Source: Microbacterium helvum
GTDB taxonomy: Bacteria > Actinomycetota > Actinomycetes > Actinomycetales > Microbacteriaceae
DNA length: 64,000 nucleotides
Assembly: GCF_014779795.1 (NCBI RefSeq)
Contig: NZ_JACXZS010000001.1
Location: 124,001-188,000 of the forward strand
Direction: 5' to 3'
The translations under genes were made by a program, and so were the position numbers. Each line of letters opens with the position of its first letter. The first letter of the stretch is position 1. The notes under the pieces are model-generated. The model made no database searches. It saw nothing but the letters and a program-made list of their open reading frames with translations, and was not told where the DNA came from. Below are positions 33,008 to 41,932 of this stretch, in pieces.

Positions 33008-34183
33008 ATGAGCGGCGAAACGACGACCACCTCTGCAGGCGTGAACGAGCTGTTCCAGCTGCTGCGCGATGGCGTGCCCCGCACCCGGGCGGAACTGGCG
33101 AAGTCCACGGGGCTGGCGCGCTCGACGGTGGCCGCACGCGTCGACCAGCTGATGCGCATGGGTCTCATCACGCCGGTCGCCGAAGCCGCGTCGACGGGTG
33201 GCCGGCCGCCGTCGCTCTTCGCTCTCAACCCGGCCGCCAGGGTCGTCATCGCCGCGGACGTCGGCGCGTCGCACGCGACGGTCGCCGTGACCGATCTGAC
33301 CGGCAGCATCCTGGCCGAACACTCCGAGTCCCTGGACATCGCCCTCGGTCCGGAGCCGGTGCTGACCTGGCTCGTCGACGGCGCCACGATGCTGCTCGAT
33401 CGGCTCGGCCGCGATCGCTCTCATGTCGCCGCCGTCGGCATCGGCGTCCCGGGACCCGTGGAACACTCCACCGGGCAGCCCGTGAACCCGCCGATCATGC
33501 CGGGATGGAACCGGTTCGACATCCCCGGCTGGCTCAACCAGCACCTCGAGGTGCCGGTGCTCGTCGACAATGACGTGAACATCATGGCGCTCGGCGAGCG
33601 CTCGGTCGCGTGGCCCGGCGTCGAGCACCTGATGTTCGTGAAGGTGGCCACAGGCATCGGGGCCGGCCTGATCTCGGGCGGCACGCTGCAGCGCGGCGCA
33701 CAGGGCGTGGCCGGCGACATCGGGCACGTCCAGGTCGCCCGCGCCGCCGACGTCGCCTGCCGCTGCGGCAACCGAGGCTGCCTCGAGGCGATCGCGTCGG
33801 GCCCCGCGATCGCGCGCACGCTGCGCGAGGCCGGCATCGACGCCCACAGCGGCTCCGACGTCGTCGACCTCGTCGAGCGGGGCAGCATCGAAGCGGTCCA
33901 GGCGGTGCGCCAGGCCGGGCGCGACATCGGCGAGGTGCTGACCACCTGCGTCAGCCTCGTGAACCCGTCCGTCATCGCGATCGGCGGCTCGATGGCGCGC
34001 GTCGGCGAGCATCTCATCGCCGGCGTACGCGAGATCGTCTACAGCCGCTCCATCCCGCTGGCCACCGAGCATCTGTCGATCGTCCAGTCCTCGGCTGCGG
34101 GGCACGCCGCGGTCATCGGCGCGAGCATGCTGGCGATCGAGCATGTGCTGTCGCCGCAGTCACTCGCCGTCGGCTTCCGGTGA
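33008..34183 (+). CDS. ROK-family transcriptional regulator
   Basis: Regulator, 391 aa, built from an N-terminal winged helix (RAELAKSTGLARSTVAARVDQLMRMGLI) and a ROK sugar-kinase-like domain. The ROK zinc motif is intact: GHVQVARAADVACRCGNRGCLEA. Kinase-type segments DVGASHATVAVTD and VDNDVNIMALGE are also present, but ROK repressors with an HTH usually only bind sugar. It follows the permease by 58 bases, with a GGGAGA ribosome site, and likely controls this locus. Confidence 0.92.
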   Translation: MSGETTTTSAGVNELFQLLRDGVPRTRAELAKSTGLARSTVAARVDQLMRMGLITPVAEAASTGGRPPSLFALNPAARVVIAADVGASHATVAVTDLTGSILAEHSESLDIALGPEPVLTWLVDGATMLLDRLGRDRSHVAAVGIGVPGPVEHSTGQPVNPPIMPGWNRFDIPGWLNQHLEVPVLVDNDVNIMALGERSVAWPGVEHLMFVKVATGIGAGLISGGTLQRGAQGVAGDIGHVQVARAADVACRCGNRGCLEAIASGPAIARTLREAGIDAHSGSDVVDLVERGSIEAVQAVRQAGRDIGEVLTTCVSLVNPSVIAIGGSMARVGEHLIAGVREIVYSRSIPLATEHLSIVQSSAAGHAAVIGASMLAIEHVLSPQSLAVGFR

Positions 34184-34311
34184 TCGACGCGGTTCGCGGC
34201 GTTCGCGCAGCGGTAGCGCCCGCGTAACACGGGCGAGACGAACGCAGGGTTGACTGGGGTCACCGGGTTTCGTCCGTGCCGACGACGGCACGCCCGCGAA
34301 GGGAGTCCGCG

Positions 34312-35334
34312 ATGAGGATCAGGTCGCTGCGATCGACGTCGGCACCGGCGCTCGAACCGGTCACCGCGCCGCCCGCGCAGATGCGGGCGATGCTCGTGGA
34401 CGCCCCGGGCGGTCCCGACTCGCTGGGTGCGGCATCCCTCTCCGTCCCGACGCCGGTCCTCAGCGAACTGCTCGTGCGGGTGGTCGCGGCGGGCATCAAC
34501 CCGATCGACGCGAAGACCCGCAGTGGGGCCGGGGTGTCGGCGTCGACGTCCTTCCCGACGACGCTGGGGTACGACTTCAGCGGCGTCGTGGTGAAGAGCC
34601 CGTACGAGGCGCATCCCCTGCCGCCGGGCACCCCGGTGTTCGGAATGGCGTCATTCCCGCGCACCGGCGGCACCTACGCCGAGTACGTCGTGGCGCCGAC
34701 GCTGTCGGTGGCCCGCAAGCCGGCGGCGCTGTCGCACGTCGAAGCCGCCGGAGTGCCGCTGGCGGCGCTGACGGCGTGGGGACTCGTCGTCGAGACCGCC
34801 CACGCGCACGAGGGGCAGCGGATCCTGATCCACGCGGCGAGCGGCGGCGTCGGGCACTTCGCCGTGCAGTTCGCCGCGTACTTCGGCGCGCACGTGACCG
34901 CGACCGCATCGGGTCGCAACGCCGCCTGGGTGCGCGAGCTCGGCGCGGCCGTCGTGATCGATCACACCACGACGCGGTTCGAGGACGTCGTGGGCGACGT
35001 CGACGTCGTGATCGACCTCGTCGGCAATGTGCACGACGACACCGGCACCCGTTCGCTGACGGTGCTGCGCCCCGGCGGCCTGTACGTGCTCGTGCCGACG
35101 GGCTCATGGCCGGGCTTCGCCGAGGCGGCCGCCGAAGCCGGCGTGCGCGCCACCTCGTACAAGGTCGTGCCCGACGGCGGCGCCCTCGCGACCATCGCCC
35201 GGCTGCTCGACTCGGGGGCCGTGCAGGTTTACATCGACCGCGTGTTCGACCTCGACGACGCGGCAGCCGCCCATCGCGAGCTCGAGCTCGGACACACGCG
35301 CGGCAAGATCGTGCTGCAGGTCGCCGCCGGCTGA
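34312..35334 (+). CDS. NADP-dependent quinone-oxidoreductase-like protein (zinc-free MDR)
   Basis: Medium-chain dehydrogenase of the quinone oxidoreductase type, 340 aa. The catalytic domain has VVAAGINPIDAKTRSG and TLGYDFSGVV, and the cofactor domain has ILIHAASGGVGHFAVQFA. Zinc-binding cysteines of alcohol dehydrogenases are absent. The ATG at 34312 follows GAAGGGAG; an earlier in-frame ATG at 34276 lacks such a site. It probably reduces quinones or enones with NADPH. It converges on lysG across a long inverted repeat. Confidence 0.88.
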   Translation: MRIRSLRSTSAPALEPVTAPPAQMRAMLVDAPGGPDSLGAASLSVPTPVLSELLVRVVAAGINPIDAKTRSGAGVSASTSFPTTLGYDFSGVVVKSPYEAHPLPPGTPVFGMASFPRTGGTYAEYVVAPTLSVARKPAALSHVEAAGVPLAALTAWGLVVETAHAHEGQRILIHAASGGVGHFAVQFAAYFGAHVTATASGRNAAWVRELGAAVVIDHTTTRFEDVVGDVDVVIDLVGNVHDDTGTRSLTVLRPGGLYVLVPTGSWPGFAEAAAEAGVRATSYKVVPDGGALATIARLLDSGAVQVYIDRVFDLDDAAAAHRELELGHTRGKIVLQVAAG

Positions 35335-35371
35335 CCGCCCGGCACCCGAGCCGTCGGCCGGTGCCGACCGA

Positions 35372-35432
35372 GTTCACTTGCGCTGAACGTACGCCCCGCC
35401 CGCGTGCGGCCGTACATTCAGCGCAAGTGAAC
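35372..35432. repeat. 22-base inverted repeat overlapping the end of lysG
   Basis: Arms at 35372-35393 and 35411-35432 begin GTTCACTTGCGCTGAA and match at 21 of 22 positions around a 17-base spacer. The right arm contains the last codons and stop of lysG (VHLR-stop). It may act as a two-way terminator for the convergent genes, but there is no U-tract. Confidence 0.85.
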
Positions 35433-36335
35433 CGATTCAGCGGCCGGGGTGAGCACGCGGCGTCCTTCGGCGACGACCTCGTCGGCGATGGCATCGAGCA
35501 GCGGCGAGCGCAGGTTCCACTGCTGCCAATGCAGCACGACATCGGACGCCGGGCCACCCAGCAGCACCAGCTCTCCACGCTCGAGCGCGTCCTGCGACTG
35601 GAACCGGGGAAGCATCGCCCACCCGAGGCCCAGCCGCACCGCGGATGCGAAGTCGCTCGACGCCGGCACGTAATGCCGCGGCGGCCGCGCGGGGTCGACA
35701 CCCTGCCGCGCCAGCCACTCGTTCTGCAGGTCGTCGCGTCTGTCGAAGTCCACGAGCGGCGCCTGCCCGAGCGCCGCGGCACGGTCGCCGCCGAGCCAGC
35801 GCTCGACATACCCGGGCGTCGCGACCGCCTCGTACCGCATCGCCCCGAGCACCGCCGAGCGGCACCCGGCCACGGGGGTGGCGCGCGACGTGACGGCGCC
35901 CATCACGGTGCCGGATTCGAGCAGGCCCGCGGTGAAGTCCTGGTCGTCGCGGTGCAGGTCGAAGACGACGGGATGCCGCACCGCCAGCCGCGCGAGCGGT
36001 TCGAGGAACCACGTCGCCAGCGAATCGGCGTTCACCGCCAGCGGGACGCTCGTGAGCACCGACTCGTCCTCGCCGCCCGCGCCGAGTTCGGCGAGCGCAT
36101 CGTGCTCGAGCAGCGCGAGCTGCCGCGCGAGTCGGATCACCGCCGCGCCGGCCTCGGTGGCGCGCACCGGCTTCGACCGCACCAGCAGCAGGCGTCCGAG
36201 ATGCTCCTCGAGCGTCTTGATCCGCTGGCTGACAGCGGACGGGGTGACATGCAGGCGGCGCGCGGCCGCGTCGAGCGTTCTCTCGTCGACGGCGACGGCG
36301 AGGGTCTCGGCCAGCTCGAACGGGATGCGCAGCAT
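35418..36335 (-). CDS. lysG: LysR-family regulator LysG/ArgP
   Basis: Activator of the adjacent basic-amino-acid exporter, 305 aa. The HTH reads LDAAARRLHVTPSAVSQRIKTLEEHLGRLLLVRS, the strongly conserved LysG/ArgP form. The C-terminal ligand domain follows, with VPLAVNADSLATWFL. In Corynebacterium glutamicum LysG senses lysine or arginine and switches on lysE. ATG 36335 is chosen over GTG 36341; neither has a clear ribosome site, so a leaderless mRNA is possible. Divergent from lysE with a 68-base gap. Confidence 0.93.
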   Translation of the reverse strand: MLRIPFELAETLAVAVDERTLDAAARRLHVTPSAVSQRIKTLEEHLGRLLLVRSKPVRATEAGAAVIRLARQLALLEHDALAELGAGGEDESVLTSVPLAVNADSLATWFLEPLARLAVRHPVVFDLHRDDQDFTAGLLESGTVMGAVTSRATPVAGCRSAVLGAMRYEAVATPGYVERWLGGDRAAALGQAPLVDFDRRDDLQNEWLARQGVDPARPPRHYVPASSDFASAVRLGLGWAMLPRFQSQDALERGELVLLGGPASDVVLHWQQWNLRSPLLDAIADEVVAEGRRVLTPAAESVHLR

Positions 36336-36403
36336 AAGCACTGCTAATGGTACTGAAGAACCATGAGCTGGACGACGGATCTTCGGGCTCGTAGCGTCGA
36401 GGA

Positions 36404-37051
36404 GTGCTCACCCCGATCGTCTCCGGCCTCGGCCTCGGCTTCTCGCTCATCGTCGCCATCGGCGCGCAGAACCTGTTCGTGCTGCGTCAGGGGCTGCGCC
36501 GCGAGCACGTGCTGCCGGTCGCGGCGATCTGCGCCGCCTCGGATGCGGTGCTCATCGCGCTCGGCGTCTCGGGCATCGGGTTCGTGCTGCAGGCGGTGCC
36601 GTGGCTCGTCGACGTCGTGCGCTGGGCGGGAGCGGTCTTCCTCGTCGGCTACGGACTGCTGGCTGCGCGGCGCGCGTGGCGACCGTCGGGCGCGGCACTG
36701 GGCTCCGGTGAACCGGTGGAGGAGGCATCCGGACCCCGCCCCTCGGGGATCGCGACACGCACCCGGCTCGCCCCGGTGCTGCTCACCTGCCTCGCGCTGA
36801 CATGGCTGAACCCCCACGTCTACCTCGACACCGTGTTCCTGCTCGGCACCGTCGCGAACACGCACGGCGACGGCAGGTGGCTGTTCGCCGCGGGGGCGAT
36901 GGCGGCCAGCGTGATCTGGTTCTTCGGCCTCGCGTTCGGCGCCCGCCTGCTCGGGCGGTGGCTCTCGTCGCCGCGATCCTGGCGCATCCTCGACGCCGTG
37001 ATCGCGGTCGTCATGATCGCACTCGGCGTCTCGCTGGTGCTGCCCGGCTGA
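36404..37051 (+). CDS. lysE: LysE-family basic amino acid exporter
   Basis: Membrane exporter of lysine/arginine, 215 aa, six helices. The family signature [20 protein letters not shown] is complete, and [19 protein letters not shown] marks the second conserved region. The central hydrophilic loop (about 88-120) is longer than in some homologues. It starts at GTG 36404. Divergent lysG just upstream is its expected activator, releasing excess basic amino acids from peptide growth. Confidence 0.94.
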   Translation: MLTPIVSGLGLGFSLIVAIGAQNLFVLRQGLRREHVLPVAAICAASDAVLIALGVSGIGFVLQAVPWLVDVVRWAGAVFLVGYGLLAARRAWRPSGAALGSGEPVEEASGPRPSGIATRTRLAPVLLTCLALTWLNPHVYLDTVFLLGTVANTHGDGRWLFAAGAMAASVIWFFGLAFGARLLGRWLSSPRSWRILDAVIAVVMIALGVSLVLPG

Positions 37052-37062
37052 CGCCGCGCAGC

Positions 37063-37440
37063 TCAGCGCTTGCGCAGCGTCGGGTCCTCGATCTCGGCGA
37101 CCCGCGCCGCCACGATCGCGCGGATGGTCGCGTCGGGCAGCGGGCGGTCCGGCTGGAACCGGATCGTGCCCTTGTCGTGCTCGAACGTCGCGCGTTCGGC
37201 GTCGGGCAGCCCGTCGGCGACCACTTCGGGCACCCGCCCGCTGAACGGGTACACGCCGATGTGCTTCTTCGTGCGCATCACGGCGATCAGCGCCTTGCCG
37301 CGGTACAGCAGAGCGGGCATGCCGTAGCTCTTGCCCTGCTCGACGTCGGGCAGCTCGCTGCGCACCACGTCGAACACGTGCGAGACGACCGCGCGGTCGT
37401 CGGGATCGAGGCTCTCGAGGTACTCGTCGACGGTTCCCAT
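37063..37440 (-). CDS. DUF1801/YdhG-like protein
   Basis: Small cytoplasmic protein, 125 aa, of the YdhG_co (DUF1801) fold. Family features are YGMPALLYRGKALIAVMRTKKHIGVYPFSG near the middle and HDKGTIRFQPDRPLPDATIRAIVAAR at the end. Some members are called iron chaperones by analogy with frataxin-like folds, but function is not established. It converges with lysE at 12 bases and is divergent from acyP by 45 bases. Confidence 0.85.
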   Translation of the reverse strand: MGTVDEYLESLDPDDRAVVSHVFDVVRSELPDVEQGKSYGMPALLYRGKALIAVMRTKKHIGVYPFSGRVPEVVADGLPDAERATFEHDKGTIRFQPDRPLPDATIRAIVAARVAEIEDPTLRKR

Positions 37441-37485
37441 ACCGGCATCCTGGTCCGCGCCGACCTGGCGCGGCAAGATGGCGGC

Positions 37486-37761
37486 ATGAGACGCGTGCAC
37501 GTGATCGTCGACGGCGAGGTGCAGGGTGTCGGCTATCGGTACACGATGCAGCTGGTGGCGCGCGAGGCCGGCGCCGCAGGCTGGGTGCGCAACCGGCGCG
37601 ACGGCACCGTCGAGGCCGAGGTCGAGGGCACACCGGGTCAGGTGGACGAAGTGCTCGCCTGGATGGCCTCCGGCCCGCCCGGCGCACAGGTCTCGTCGGC
37701 GGCCGTGACCGACACCGAGCCCACCGGTGCGCGCGGCTTCGAGGTGCGCGGCACGGCGTGA
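37486..37761 (+). CDS. acyP: Acylphosphatase
   Basis: Hydrolyses acyl phosphates such as carbamoyl or acetyl phosphate, 91 aa, normal length. The catalytic motif VQGVGYRYTM gives Arg18, and WVRNRRDGTVEAEVEG gives the catalytic Asn36. ATG 37486 follows a weak purine stretch (AAGATGGCGGC). It appears monocistronic, ending 14 bases before the convergent monooxygenase gene. Confidence 0.95.
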   Translation: MRRVHVIVDGEVQGVGYRYTMQLVAREAGAAGWVRNRRDGTVEAEVEGTPGQVDEVLAWMASGPPGAQVSSAAVTDTEPTGARGFEVRGTA

Positions 37762-37775
37762 CCGTCCGCTCCGGC

Positions 37776-38822
37776 TCAGGCCGGCAAGCCGGCCGCGAGT
37801 TCGGCGAAGACCTCTGCCGCGTCGTCGCTCGGCGCGAGCCCGGCCGCCTGCCCGGCCCACAGCGACACCAGATCGCCGTCGCCGCGCCGACCCGCCTCGG
37901 CCCGGAACTGCCCCGTGAGCCAGTTCTGCGCCGGGAACGGTGCGATGACACCCGCGGTCTCGATCGCGCGCATCGCGCGATTCGGGATGCCGCGGGCCAG
38001 ACGTCCGCTCATCGCCCGGGTGAGAACCGTCGTGATGTCGCCCGCCGCCGCGATCGCCTGCCTGTGCGCCTCGGTCGCGGCGGACTGCCGCGTGCGCAGG
38101 AACGCCGTGCCGATCTGAACCCCCGACGCGCCCAGCGCGAAGGCTGCGGCCACACCGCGCCGGTCCGAGATTCCGCCCGCGGCGATGACCGGCACCCTCA
38201 CGGCATCGACCACCTGCGGTACCAGCGCGAACGTGCCCACGAGCGAGGCCTCGGCCGGCTGCAGGAACGACACCCTGTGACCGGCCGCCTCGGCGCCGGT
38301 CGCGACGATCGCATCGACGCCGGCGGCATCCAGTTCGACCGCCTCGGCGACAGTCGTCGCCGTCCCGAAGATCCGGATGCCGCGGCTGTGCGCCGCCTCC
38401 ACCAGGCGGTGGTCGGGCACACCGTAGACCAGGCTCAGGACCGCGGGTGCGGCATCCATCACGGCGGTCAGCTGCGAGGCGATGTCGGGCAGGAAGGTCG
38501 ACGGCGGGTGCGGCACGGTCAGACCGACCGCCTCGTACAGCGGCGCGACCGCTGCGAGAGCGGGCGCCAGGTCCACGTCCGCGGGTGCGACCTCGTCGCC
38601 CGTCGGCAGCCACAGGTTCACCGCGAAGGGGCGCGACGTGGCCGAGCGCAGCGCCGCCACCGTGTCGCTGATGCGGTCGGCGTCGTAGCCGTACAGGCCG
38701 TACGAGCCGAGGCCGCCCTGGTCGCTGACCGTCGCGGTGAGCTCGATGGACGACAGTCCGCCGAAGGGGCCGAGCACGATCGGCGCGACGATTCCGAGAA
38801 GCTGCTGGAGGGTGTCGGCCAT
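37776..38822 (-). CDS. Nitronate monooxygenase-like flavoprotein
   Basis: FMN-dependent TIM-barrel enzyme, 348 aa, of the 2-nitropropane dioxygenase/nitronate monooxygenase class. The barrel markers IVLGPFGGLSS, VDAIVATGAEAAGHRVSF (with the catalytic-type His) and VIAAGGISDRRGVAAAFALGASGVQIGTAFL bind FMN and phosphate. Likely detoxifies alkyl nitronates; related enoyl reductases share the fold, so substrate is uncertain. Single gene downstream of the ribosomal operon terminator on the same strand. Confidence 0.87.
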   Translation of the reverse strand: MADTLQQLLGIVAPIVLGPFGGLSSIELTATVSDQGGLGSYGLYGYDADRISDTVAALRSATSRPFAVNLWLPTGDEVAPADVDLAPALAAVAPLYEAVGLTVPHPPSTFLPDIASQLTAVMDAAPAVLSLVYGVPDHRLVEAAHSRGIRIFGTATTVAEAVELDAAGVDAIVATGAEAAGHRVSFLQPAEASLVGTFALVPQVVDAVRVPVIAAGGISDRRGVAAAFALGASGVQIGTAFLRTRQSAATEAHRQAIAAAGDITTVLTRAMSGRLARGIPNRAMRAIETAGVIAPFPAQNWLTGQFRAEAGRRGDGDLVSLWAGQAAGLAPSDDAAEVFAELAAGLPA

Positions 38823-38877
38823 GCCTCGACGCTACTCCCGGGCGCGCCGGCGCGAGCCCGTGTGACGGTGGGAACGA

Positions 38878-38913
38878 CGAAGCCCCCGACCGGCGGACCG
38901 GGCGGGGGCTTCG
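38878..38913 (-). terminator. rplK-rplA operon terminator
   Basis: Eleven-base perfect arms CGAAGCCCCCG and CGGGGGCTTCG lie 17 bases past the rplA stop. The stem closes the ribosomal operon on the minus strand. Confidence 0.8.
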
Positions 38914-38929
38914 TACGGCGTCATGCGTG

Positions 38930-39622
38930 TCAGACGAGCGCGTTGACGTCCAGCGGGATGCCGGGGCCGAACGTGGTCGACACGGCGCCCTTCTGGATGT
39001 AACGGCCCTTCGAGCTCGAGGGCTTCAGGCGCACGATCTCTTCGAGCGCGGCCTTCAGGTTCTCGTCGAGCTGGTCGGCCGAGAACGACGCCTTGCCGAC
39101 GACGAAGTGCACGTTGGCGTGCTTGTCGACGCGGAACTCGATCTTGCCGCCCTTGATCTCCTCCACGGCCTTGGCCGGGTTGGGGGTCACGGTGCCGGTC
39201 TTGGGGTTGGGCATGAGGCCGCGGGGGCCGAGCACCTTACCCAGACGACCGACCTGGCCCATGAGCTCGGGCGTCGAGACGGCCGCGTCGAACGCGGTCC
39301 AGCCGCCGGCGACCTTCTCGATGAGCTCGGCGCCGCCGACCTCGTCCGCACCCGCGGCGATCGCGGCCTCAGCGGCCGGACCCGTCGCGAACACGATGAC
39401 GCGGGCGGTCTTGCCGGTGCCGTGCGGGAGGATGACGGTGCCGCGCACCATCTGGTCCGCCTTGCGGGGGTCGACCGAGAGCTTCAGCGCGACCTCGACG
39501 GTCGAGTCGAACTTCGCCGAACCGGTCTCCTTCGCGAGGGCGACAGCCTCGGTCGGAGTGTAGAACTTGTCCGCCTCGATCTTGGCGGCAGCAGCCTGGA
39601 AGGCCTTGGACTTGGTAGCCAT
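38930..39622 (-). CDS. rplA: 50S ribosomal protein L1
   Basis: Large-subunit L1-stalk protein and possible translational repressor of its own operon, 230 aa. Conserved segments seen: [35 protein letters not shown] and [17 protein letters not shown]. It lies 14 bases after rplK. The ATG at 39622 gives the standard MATKSKAFQ start. Confidence 0.99.
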   Translation of the reverse strand: MATKSKAFQAAAAKIEADKFYTPTEAVALAKETGSAKFDSTVEVALKLSVDPRKADQMVRGTVILPHGTGKTARVIVFATGPAAEAAIAAGADEVGGAELIEKVAGGWTAFDAAVSTPELMGQVGRLGKVLGPRGLMPNPKTGTVTPNPAKAVEEIKGGKIEFRVDKHANVHFVVGKASFSADQLDENLKAALEEIVRLKPSSSKGRYIQKGAVSTTFGPGIPLDVNALV

Positions 39623-39636
39623 AGTCGTTATTCCCC

Positions 39637-40068
39637 TCAGTCCTCGACCGTGATGCCCATGGAACGGGCGGTGCCGGCGATGATCAGCGAGGCGGCCTCG
39701 ATGTCGTTCGCGTTCAGGTCGGGCATCTTCGTCTCGGCGATCTGGCGCACCTGCTCCTTGGTGAGCTTGGCGACCTTGACCGTGTGAGGCGTCTTCGAGC
39801 CCTTCTGGACGCCCGCAGCCTTCTTGATGAGCTCAGCGGCCGGCGGGGTCTTCAGGATGAACGTGAAGCTGCGGTCCTCGTAGACGGTGATCTCCACGGG
39901 GATGACGTTGCCGCGCTGCGACTCGGTCGCGGCGTTGTACGCCTTGCAGAACTCCATGATGTTGACGCCATGCTGACCGAGCGCGGGGCCGATCGGCGGC
40001 GCCGGGTTGGCTGCACCGGCGTTGATCTGAAGCTTGATCAGGCCGGTCACCTTCTTCTTCGGTGCCAT
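39637..40068 (-). CDS. rplK: 50S ribosomal protein L11
   Basis: GTPase-centre protein, 143 aa, the target region of thiopeptide antibiotics. Conserved features are [25 protein letters not shown] with the proline-rich thiostrepton region, and the C-terminal RNA-binding domain with GTARSMGI. It follows nusG by about 100 bases with GAAAGGAAACAAGA before the ATG. Confidence 0.99.
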   Translation of the reverse strand: MAPKKKVTGLIKLQINAGAANPAPPIGPALGQHGVNIMEFCKAYNAATESQRGNVIPVEITVYEDRSFTFILKTPPAAELIKKAAGVQKGSKTPHTVKVAKLTKEQVRQIAETKMPDLNANDIEAASLIIAGTARSMGITVED

Positions 40069-40171
40069 TCTTGTTTCCTTTCATCGAACGGATGCCAGGG
40101 GCATCCCTTCTCCCGCACGTCCGGCATCTCCGGACAGCGGTTCCCCCGGGACGATACCCGGGAAGTCTGTG

Positions 40172-41263
40172 TCAGAGCTTGGTGACCTGGTCGAACGACA
40201 GCTCGACCGGGGTCTCGCGCTCGAAGAGCGAGACGAGGACCGTGAGCTTGCCGCTCTCGGGCTTGATCTCGCTGATCGTGCCGGGCAGGCCCGCGAACGA
40301 GCCCTCCTTGATCGTGATGGTCTCGCCGACCTCGAAGTCGACCTCGGCGATGACGCGCGCGGCCGCGGGCTGGCCCTTCTTGGCGGCGCCGCCCTTCGCG
40401 GAGGCGACCTCCTTGACCTCGACGAGGCTCTTCAGCATGTTGAAGGCCTCTTCGAAGCGCAGCGGGGTCGGGTTGTGCGCGTTGCCCACGAAACCGGTGA
40501 CGCCGGGCGTGTGACGCACGACCGACCAGGTGTCTTCGTTGAGCTCCATGCGCACGAGCACGTAGCCGGGGATCCGGACGCGCGTGACCATCTTGCGCTG
40601 ACCGTTCTTGATCTCGACGACGTCCTCCATCGGGACCTCGATCTGGTAGATGTCCTCCTCGACCTCGAGCGTCGACTTGCGCTGCTCGATGTTGGCCTTC
40701 ACCTTGCGCTCGAACCCGGCGTAGGAGTGGATGACGTACCACTTGCCCGGAAGACTGCGCAGCTCGGTGCGGAACGCCTCGTAGGGGTCCTCGTCCTCGT
40801 CGGCCTCGCCGGCCTCTTCATCGGCCTCGACCTCGTCCACGACGGCGGCTGCGGCATCCACCTCGGCGACGAACTCGTCGTCGAGGACGGGCTCGTCCTC
40901 GTCGCCGTTGACGTCGGGGCCGTCGTAGGGAGCGACCTCGGTGGCCTCTTCGGCCTCACGCTCGGCCACCTCTTCGGCGATGGAGTCGTTGATCACTTCG
41001 GCGGCGGCCTCGGTCTCGGCCGCTTCGTCCAGGTTCAGTGCGTCGTTCACGATCGCGTCAGCCTCCGGGTCGTCGATGTCGATGTCGTCCAGGTCGGAGT
41101 CGTCCTCGGCTTCGTCGTCCACCACGTGGATCGCGAGGTGCTCTGCGGCCTCGACCGAGTGCTCCTCCGCCGCCAGGACGTTGCCCTCCTGGGCCTCGTC
41201 GTCCTCAGACGACTGCTCGGCAGCCGTCGCCCAATCCGCGTCGTCCGAATATCTTTCCGTCAC
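40172..41263 (-). CDS. nusG: Transcription elongation/termination factor NusG with long acidic N-terminus
   Basis: Essential NusG, 363 aa. Residues from about 174 form the NGN domain ([22 protein letters not shown]), which binds RNA polymerase, and the C-terminal KOW domain ([24 protein letters not shown]) contacts Rho or S10. Residues 1-170 are a low-complexity tail very rich in Glu, Asp and Ala with few basic residues. Actinobacterial NusG often has an N-terminal extension, but this one nearly doubles the protein. It lies between secE and rplK in the standard order. Confidence 0.98.
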   Translation of the reverse strand: MTERYSDDADWATAAEQSSEDDEAQEGNVLAAEEHSVEAAEHLAIHVVDDEAEDDSDLDDIDIDDPEADAIVNDALNLDEAAETEAAAEVINDSIAEEVAEREAEEATEVAPYDGPDVNGDEDEPVLDDEFVAEVDAAAAVVDEVEADEEAGEADEDEDPYEAFRTELRSLPGKWYVIHSYAGFERKVKANIEQRKSTLEVEEDIYQIEVPMEDVVEIKNGQRKMVTRVRIPGYVLVRMELNEDTWSVVRHTPGVTGFVGNAHNPTPLRFEEAFNMLKSLVEVKEVASAKGGAAKKGQPAAARVIAEVDFEVGETITIKEGSFAGLPGTISEIKPESGKLTVLVSLFERETPVELSFDQVTKL

Positions 41264-41344
41264 GTGAGTTCTCTTCCGTTCCGTCCGCTGCCGGACCTGC
41301 GGTCCGCCCGTGTCATGGCCCCGGCGTGCGCAGGGCCCTCGGGA

Positions 41345-41617
41345 TCAGGAGCCGGGCACCCCGAAGACGTTCGCCGTGATCCACACGAACAGCACGTCGA
41401 GGCCGTAGACGATGAGCATCATCACCACGACGAAGCCGAGCACCACCAGCGTGTACTTCAAGAGCTCCTGGCGCGTCGGCGTGACGACCTTGCGGAGCTC
41501 GGCGAAGACCTGACGGATGAACAGGGCGATGCGAGCGAAGACGTTGGGCTTCTTCTCGCGAGGCGTGGTCGTTCCCGCAGCGGGGACGACTTCGCCCTTC
41601 GGCTCGTCCTGAACCAT
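41345..41617 (-). CDS. secE: Preprotein translocase subunit SecE
   Basis: Essential subunit of the SecYEG channel, 90 aa. A cytoplasmic arm leads to the amphipathic helix ARIALFIRQVFAELRKVVTPTRQEL and a single membrane helix, the short Gram-positive form. ATG 41617 and GTG 41626 are both possible starts with purine-rich sequence upstream; I prefer the ATG. The gene is followed by nusG after about 80 bases. Confidence 0.96.
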   Translation of the reverse strand: MVQDEPKGEVVPAAGTTTPREKKPNVFARIALFIRQVFAELRKVVTPTRQELLKYTLVVLGFVVVMMLIVYGLDVLFVWITANVFGVPGS

Positions 41618-41706
41618 CGATGCCACCTGATTACCTTCCGTGAGCCGACACGGATCGGCACACTGTGTTTGTCAACCACCGGACGCTGCCGGTGTTGCGC
41701 TGAGCG

Positions 41707-41779
<73 letters not shown>

Positions 41780-41932
41780 AGAGACCCGGAGGTCTCGCTG
41801 AACCCCGCACTCCTCCCCCATCTTTCGACCGGGGAGCGCTGTTCCTGCCTGGCAGGCACAGCGAAAGAATGCAGACTTCAACTGCATGATCAAGTGTACG
41901 GCATGCCCGAGGGCCCCGCGAACCGGCCCGCG

